Positions 61,340 to 64,000 of a DNA stretch of 64,000 bases are shown in pieces; position 1 is the stretch's first letter, and every line of letters begins with the position of its first letter. The position numbers were made by a program, and so were the translations under genes. Location: positions 124,001 to 188,000 of the forward strand of contig CAVKYH010000002.1 in the NCBI GenBank assembly GCA_963660485.1, in the 5' to 3' direction. Source of the DNA: UBA6398 sp963660485. Its GTDB lineage: Bacteria > Bacteroidota > Bacteroidia > Bacteroidales > Bacteroidaceae. The notes under the pieces are model-generated. The model saw only the letters and a list, made by a program, of their open reading frames with translations, searched no databases and had not been told where the DNA came from.

Positions 61340-62875
61340 ATGTTTCCATTACATTTATTTATAATAATACCTGTTCTGATGCTTCTTTTCCTTTGGTTAG
61401 CCAAGGGAGTGAAGGCTGTAAGGGGTGTTATGGTTACAGGTGCGAGTGCACTGCTTGTCAGCGCCATCACCTTGGTAGTTATGTATCTCAAGGCGCGCCA
61501 TGCAGGTGCTACCGAAGAGATGCTTTATACAATGAACTATACCTGGTTCGCACCGCTCCACATCAACTACTCGGTTGGCGTTGACGGAATTTCTGTGGCA
61601 ATGTTGTTGCTTTCATCAATAATAGTATTTACTGGTACATTTGCATCATGGCGAATGAAACCTCTTACCAAAGAATATTTCCTCTGGTTCACCCTTTTGT
61701 CTTTGGGTGTGTTTGGCTTCTTTGTGTCAATCGACCTCTTTATGATGTTTATGTTCTATGAAATTGCGCTTATCCCGATGTATCTTCTCATTGGTTACTG
61801 GGGTTCGGGACACAAAGAATATTCTGCAATGAAGTTGACCCTTATGCTTATGGGTGCTTCGGCGCTTTTGATGTGTGGCATCTTCGGAATATTCTATGGT
61901 GCAGGCGGTCAAACATTCAATGTTCTTGATTTGGCAAACCATACCAATGGTGCACACGCTATTCCTGTAGGTCAGCAATACATTTGGTTCCCGCTTACAT
62001 TTGTAGGTTTTGGCGTGTTGGGTGCGATGTTCCCGTTCCATACATGGAGTCCCGATGGCCATGCTTCTGCGCCTACAGCAGTTTCAATGCTCCATGCCGG
62101 AGTGCTCATGAAACTTGGAGGTTACGGTTGTTTCCGCATAGCCATGTTCCTTATGCCTGAGGCAGCCCAGACTCTTGGCTGGATTTTCTTGGTTGTAATT
62201 TGCATCGGCGTGGTTTACGGAGCTTTCTCTGCTTGCGTACAAACCGACTTGAAGTATATAAACGCTTACTCTTCGGTTTCCCACTGCGGCCTTGTGCTTT
62301 TTGCAATCCTTATGATCAACCGCACAGCAGCTACGGGCGCAATTCTTCAGATGCTTTCCCACGGATTGCTCACAGCGTTGTTCTTTGCTTGTATCGGTAT
62401 GATTTACCATCGTACCCATACTCGCGACGTTCGTGAGTTGAGCGGTCTTATCCGCATCATGCCATTCATTTGTGTCTGCTTCGTGATTGCCGGTCTTGGA
62501 AACCTTGGTCTTCCCGGATTCAGCGGTTTCGTTGCCGAGATGACAATTTTCGTAGGTTCGTTCCAGCAGGCCGATACACTCCACCGCGTTCTCACAATTC
62601 TTGCTACCACAAGTATCGTGATAACCGCTGTGTTTGTTTTGCGAATGGTGGGCAAGGTGATGTATGGTGTCTGCACCAATGAGAATCATCTCAAGCTTCA
62701 CGATGCTTCGTGGGACGAAAAAGTGGCAATCACCGTCCTTGTTGTCTGCATTGCAGGTCTCGGTTTTGCTCCGTTGTGGATGAGCAATATGATAAGCGAC
62801 AGTGTTGAACCGATTGTAACCCACATTCAGTCGGCCACCACGCAATTAACATCGATAACATCTTTGATTCCGTAA
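61340..62875 (+). CDS. nuoM: NADH-quinone oxidoreductase subunit M
   Basis: A 511-residue antiporter-like subunit with about 14 helices. NuoM landmarks: GVDGISVAMLLLSSIIVFTG, FMFYEIALIPMYLLIGYWG (proton-path Glu), FPFHTWSPDGHASAPTAVSM and YSSVSHCGLVLFAI. It starts 24 bases after nuoL and is followed by nuoN after four bases. Confidence 0.96.
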   Translation: MFPLHLFIIIPVLMLLFLWLAKGVKAVRGVMVTGASALLVSAITLVVMYLKARHAGATEEMLYTMNYTWFAPLHINYSVGVDGISVAMLLLSSIIVFTGTFASWRMKPLTKEYFLWFTLLSLGVFGFFVSIDLFMMFMFYEIALIPMYLLIGYWGSGHKEYSAMKLTLMLMGASALLMCGIFGIFYGAGGQTFNVLDLANHTNGAHAIPVGQQYIWFPLTFVGFGVLGAMFPFHTWSPDGHASAPTAVSMLHAGVLMKLGGYGCFRIAMFLMPEAAQTLGWIFLVVICIGVVYGAFSACVQTDLKYINAYSSVSHCGLVLFAILMINRTAATGAILQMLSHGLLTALFFACIGMIYHRTHTRDVRELSGLIRIMPFICVCFVIAGLGNLGLPGFSGFVAEMTIFVGSFQQADTLHRVLTILATTSIVITAVFVLRMVGKVMYGVCTNENHLKLHDASWDEKVAITVLVVCIAGLGFAPLWMSNMISDSVEPIVTHIQSATTQLTSITSLIP

Positions 62876-62879
62876 AGAT

Positions 62880-64000
62880 ATGAACTACACTCAATTTCTC
62901 TATATGCACGAGGAACTTGCCCTGTTGGCAGTTATCGTGATAATGTTCATCTACGACCTCATAGTGTGCACCGACCGCAAGGGCGGCAAGCCCGTACTCA
63001 ACACTGCCGTTCCTGTAGTGTTGATGGCGGCCCTCACAATTTTCAATGCCATTCCCTGCATGCCTACTGGCGAAGTGTTCGGCGGAATGTACCAGACCAC
63101 TTCCATGACAACAATCATGAAAACGGTTCTCAATATTGGTACGCTCATCGTGTTCCTTATGGCGAAAGGCTATCTGGGACGCGACGAAAATCATGTAAAA
63201 CAAGGTGAATTCTACATTCTCACCCTGTCTACCCTTCTCGGTATGTATTTCATGATTTCTGCGGGACACTTCATAATGTTCTTCATAGGATTGGAACTTG
63301 CTTCTGTTCCGATGACAGCACTCGTGGCATTCGACAAATGGCGTTCTACCTCTGCAGAAGCAGGAGCAAAGTATATCCTCGTGGCATTGTTCTCGAGTTC
63401 GCTTTTGCTCTATGGCATCTCAATGATCTATGGCGCTACAGGCACGATGTACTTCAACGATCTTGCTTGTAAACTCGACGGCGGAATGCTCAATATTCTC
63501 GGCCTTGTGTTCTTCTTTACCGGCATGGGCTTCAAGATTTCTCTTGTTCCGTTCCACCTTTGGACAGCCGATGTATACGAGGGCGCGCCTACTGTAATCA
63601 CGAGTTATCTAAGCGTAATCTCCAAAGGAGCAGCAGGCTTTGTTCTCCTCACCACGCTTGTCAAGGTATTTGCTCCGATGATTGCCGATTGGCAGGAAAT
63701 ATTGTTCTGGATTATTATCGTGTCGATTACAATAGCCAACCTCTTTGCTCTCCGTCAGCAGAATCTCAAACGATTCATGGCGTTCTCGGCTATCTCTCAG
63801 GCTGGCTACCTTGTGCTCGGTGTGATTCCCGGAACTGCTCAGGGTATGACGTCTCTGGTGTTCTACCTCCTGGTTTACCTTGCTGCCAACCTTGGTGCAT
63901 TTGCTGTGATTAACGTGATAGAACAAAAGAGTGGAAAGATAAATCTTGATGAATACAACGGTTTGTATCAGACAAACCCTAAGTTGTCGTTCCTCATGAC
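62880..64000 (+). CDS. nuoN: NADH-quinone oxidoreductase subunit N, 3' end beyond the window
   Basis: The frame opens with ATG at 62880, four bases after the nuoM stop, and runs open to the last base (373 complete codons). It starts MNYTQFLYMHEELALLAVIV and shows the antiporter-like helices of NuoN/ND2, including GLELASVPMTALVAFDKWR, FKISLVPFHLWTADVYEGAP and FMAFSAISQAGYLVLG. About 100 further residues are expected past the window. Confidence 0.95.
   Translation, partial: MNYTQFLYMHEELALLAVIVIMFIYDLIVCTDRKGGKPVLNTAVPVVLMAALTIFNAIPCMPTGEVFGGMYQTTSMTTIMKTVLNIGTLIVFLMAKGYLGRDENHVKQGEFYILTLSTLLGMYFMISAGHFIMFFIGLELASVPMTALVAFDKWRSTSAEAGAKYILVALFSSSLLLYGISMIYGATGTMYFNDLACKLDGGMLNILGLVFFFTGMGFKISLVPFHLWTADVYEGAPTVITSYLSVISKGAAGFVLLTTLVKVFAPMIADWQEILFWIIIVSITIANLFALRQQNLKRFMAFSAISQAGYLVLGVIPGTAQGMTSLVFYLLVYLAANLGAFAVINVIEQKSGKINLDEYNGLYQTNPKLSFLM

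Noticed and set aside
1..64000. tRNA, rRNA or insertion-sequence genes
   Set aside because: I found no cloverleaf-like sequence, no rRNA segment and no transposase frame in either strand of the intergenic regions.

Overview
The window comes from a member of the Bacteroidales (Bacteroidota). The family cannot be fixed from this stretch alone. Pointers are: a complex I operon with fused nuoCD and no nuoEFG; an RprXY-type two-component pair; the dxs-trkA-trkH and nusB-yajC-ybbR-coaE gene orders; DUF2851; several secreted glycoside hydrolases; and TAnnTTTG -7 promoter boxes in front of almost every transcription unit.

Layout. 1-7.8 kb: housekeeping and transport genes (AspT/YidE-like transporter, PiT phosphate transporter, HD protein, DUF2851, thioesterase, dprA). 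7.8-18 kb: mostly minus-strand accessory genes (C69 dipeptidase, an esterase plus a barrel-less GH127-like protein, AraC and LuxR regulators, an exported CMD-cupin protein, nitroreductase, DUF2461). 18-25 kb: plus-strand genes including GH127 and GH31 glycosidases. 25-28 kb: metY, menA and a CPBP protease. 28.5-30.7 kb: rprXY. 31-36 kb: dxs-trkA-trkH. 37-40 kb: nusB-yajC-ybbR-coaE. 40.5-44.2 kb: zinc-ribbon protein, U32 protein and metA. 45-54 kb: secreted proteins, GH29 fucosidase, two unusual small proteins and a PepD-like lipoprotein. 54.3 kb to the end: nuoA-B-CD-H-I-J-K-L-M-N, with nuoN cut by the window edge. metA and metY together give the acetylhomoserine route to homocysteine. menA supplies the quinone used by complex I.

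The most unusual content lies between the genes. Fifteen intergenic elements share one rigid architecture: 11-bp GC-rich or palindromic 'heads' separated by 10-bp AT-rich spacers (typically the self-complementary AATTTAAATT), so everything repeats every 21 bp. Twelve of the fifteen are exactly 73 bp, with three heads inside inverted outer spacers. The heads are drawn, in either orientation, from a small set of words. The elements sit at transcription-unit boundaries throughout the first 54 kb and are absent from the nuo operon. A separate tandem array between yajC and the ybbR-like gene also has an exact 21-bp period. I know of no name for this element family. It is the best candidate here for an undescribed system.
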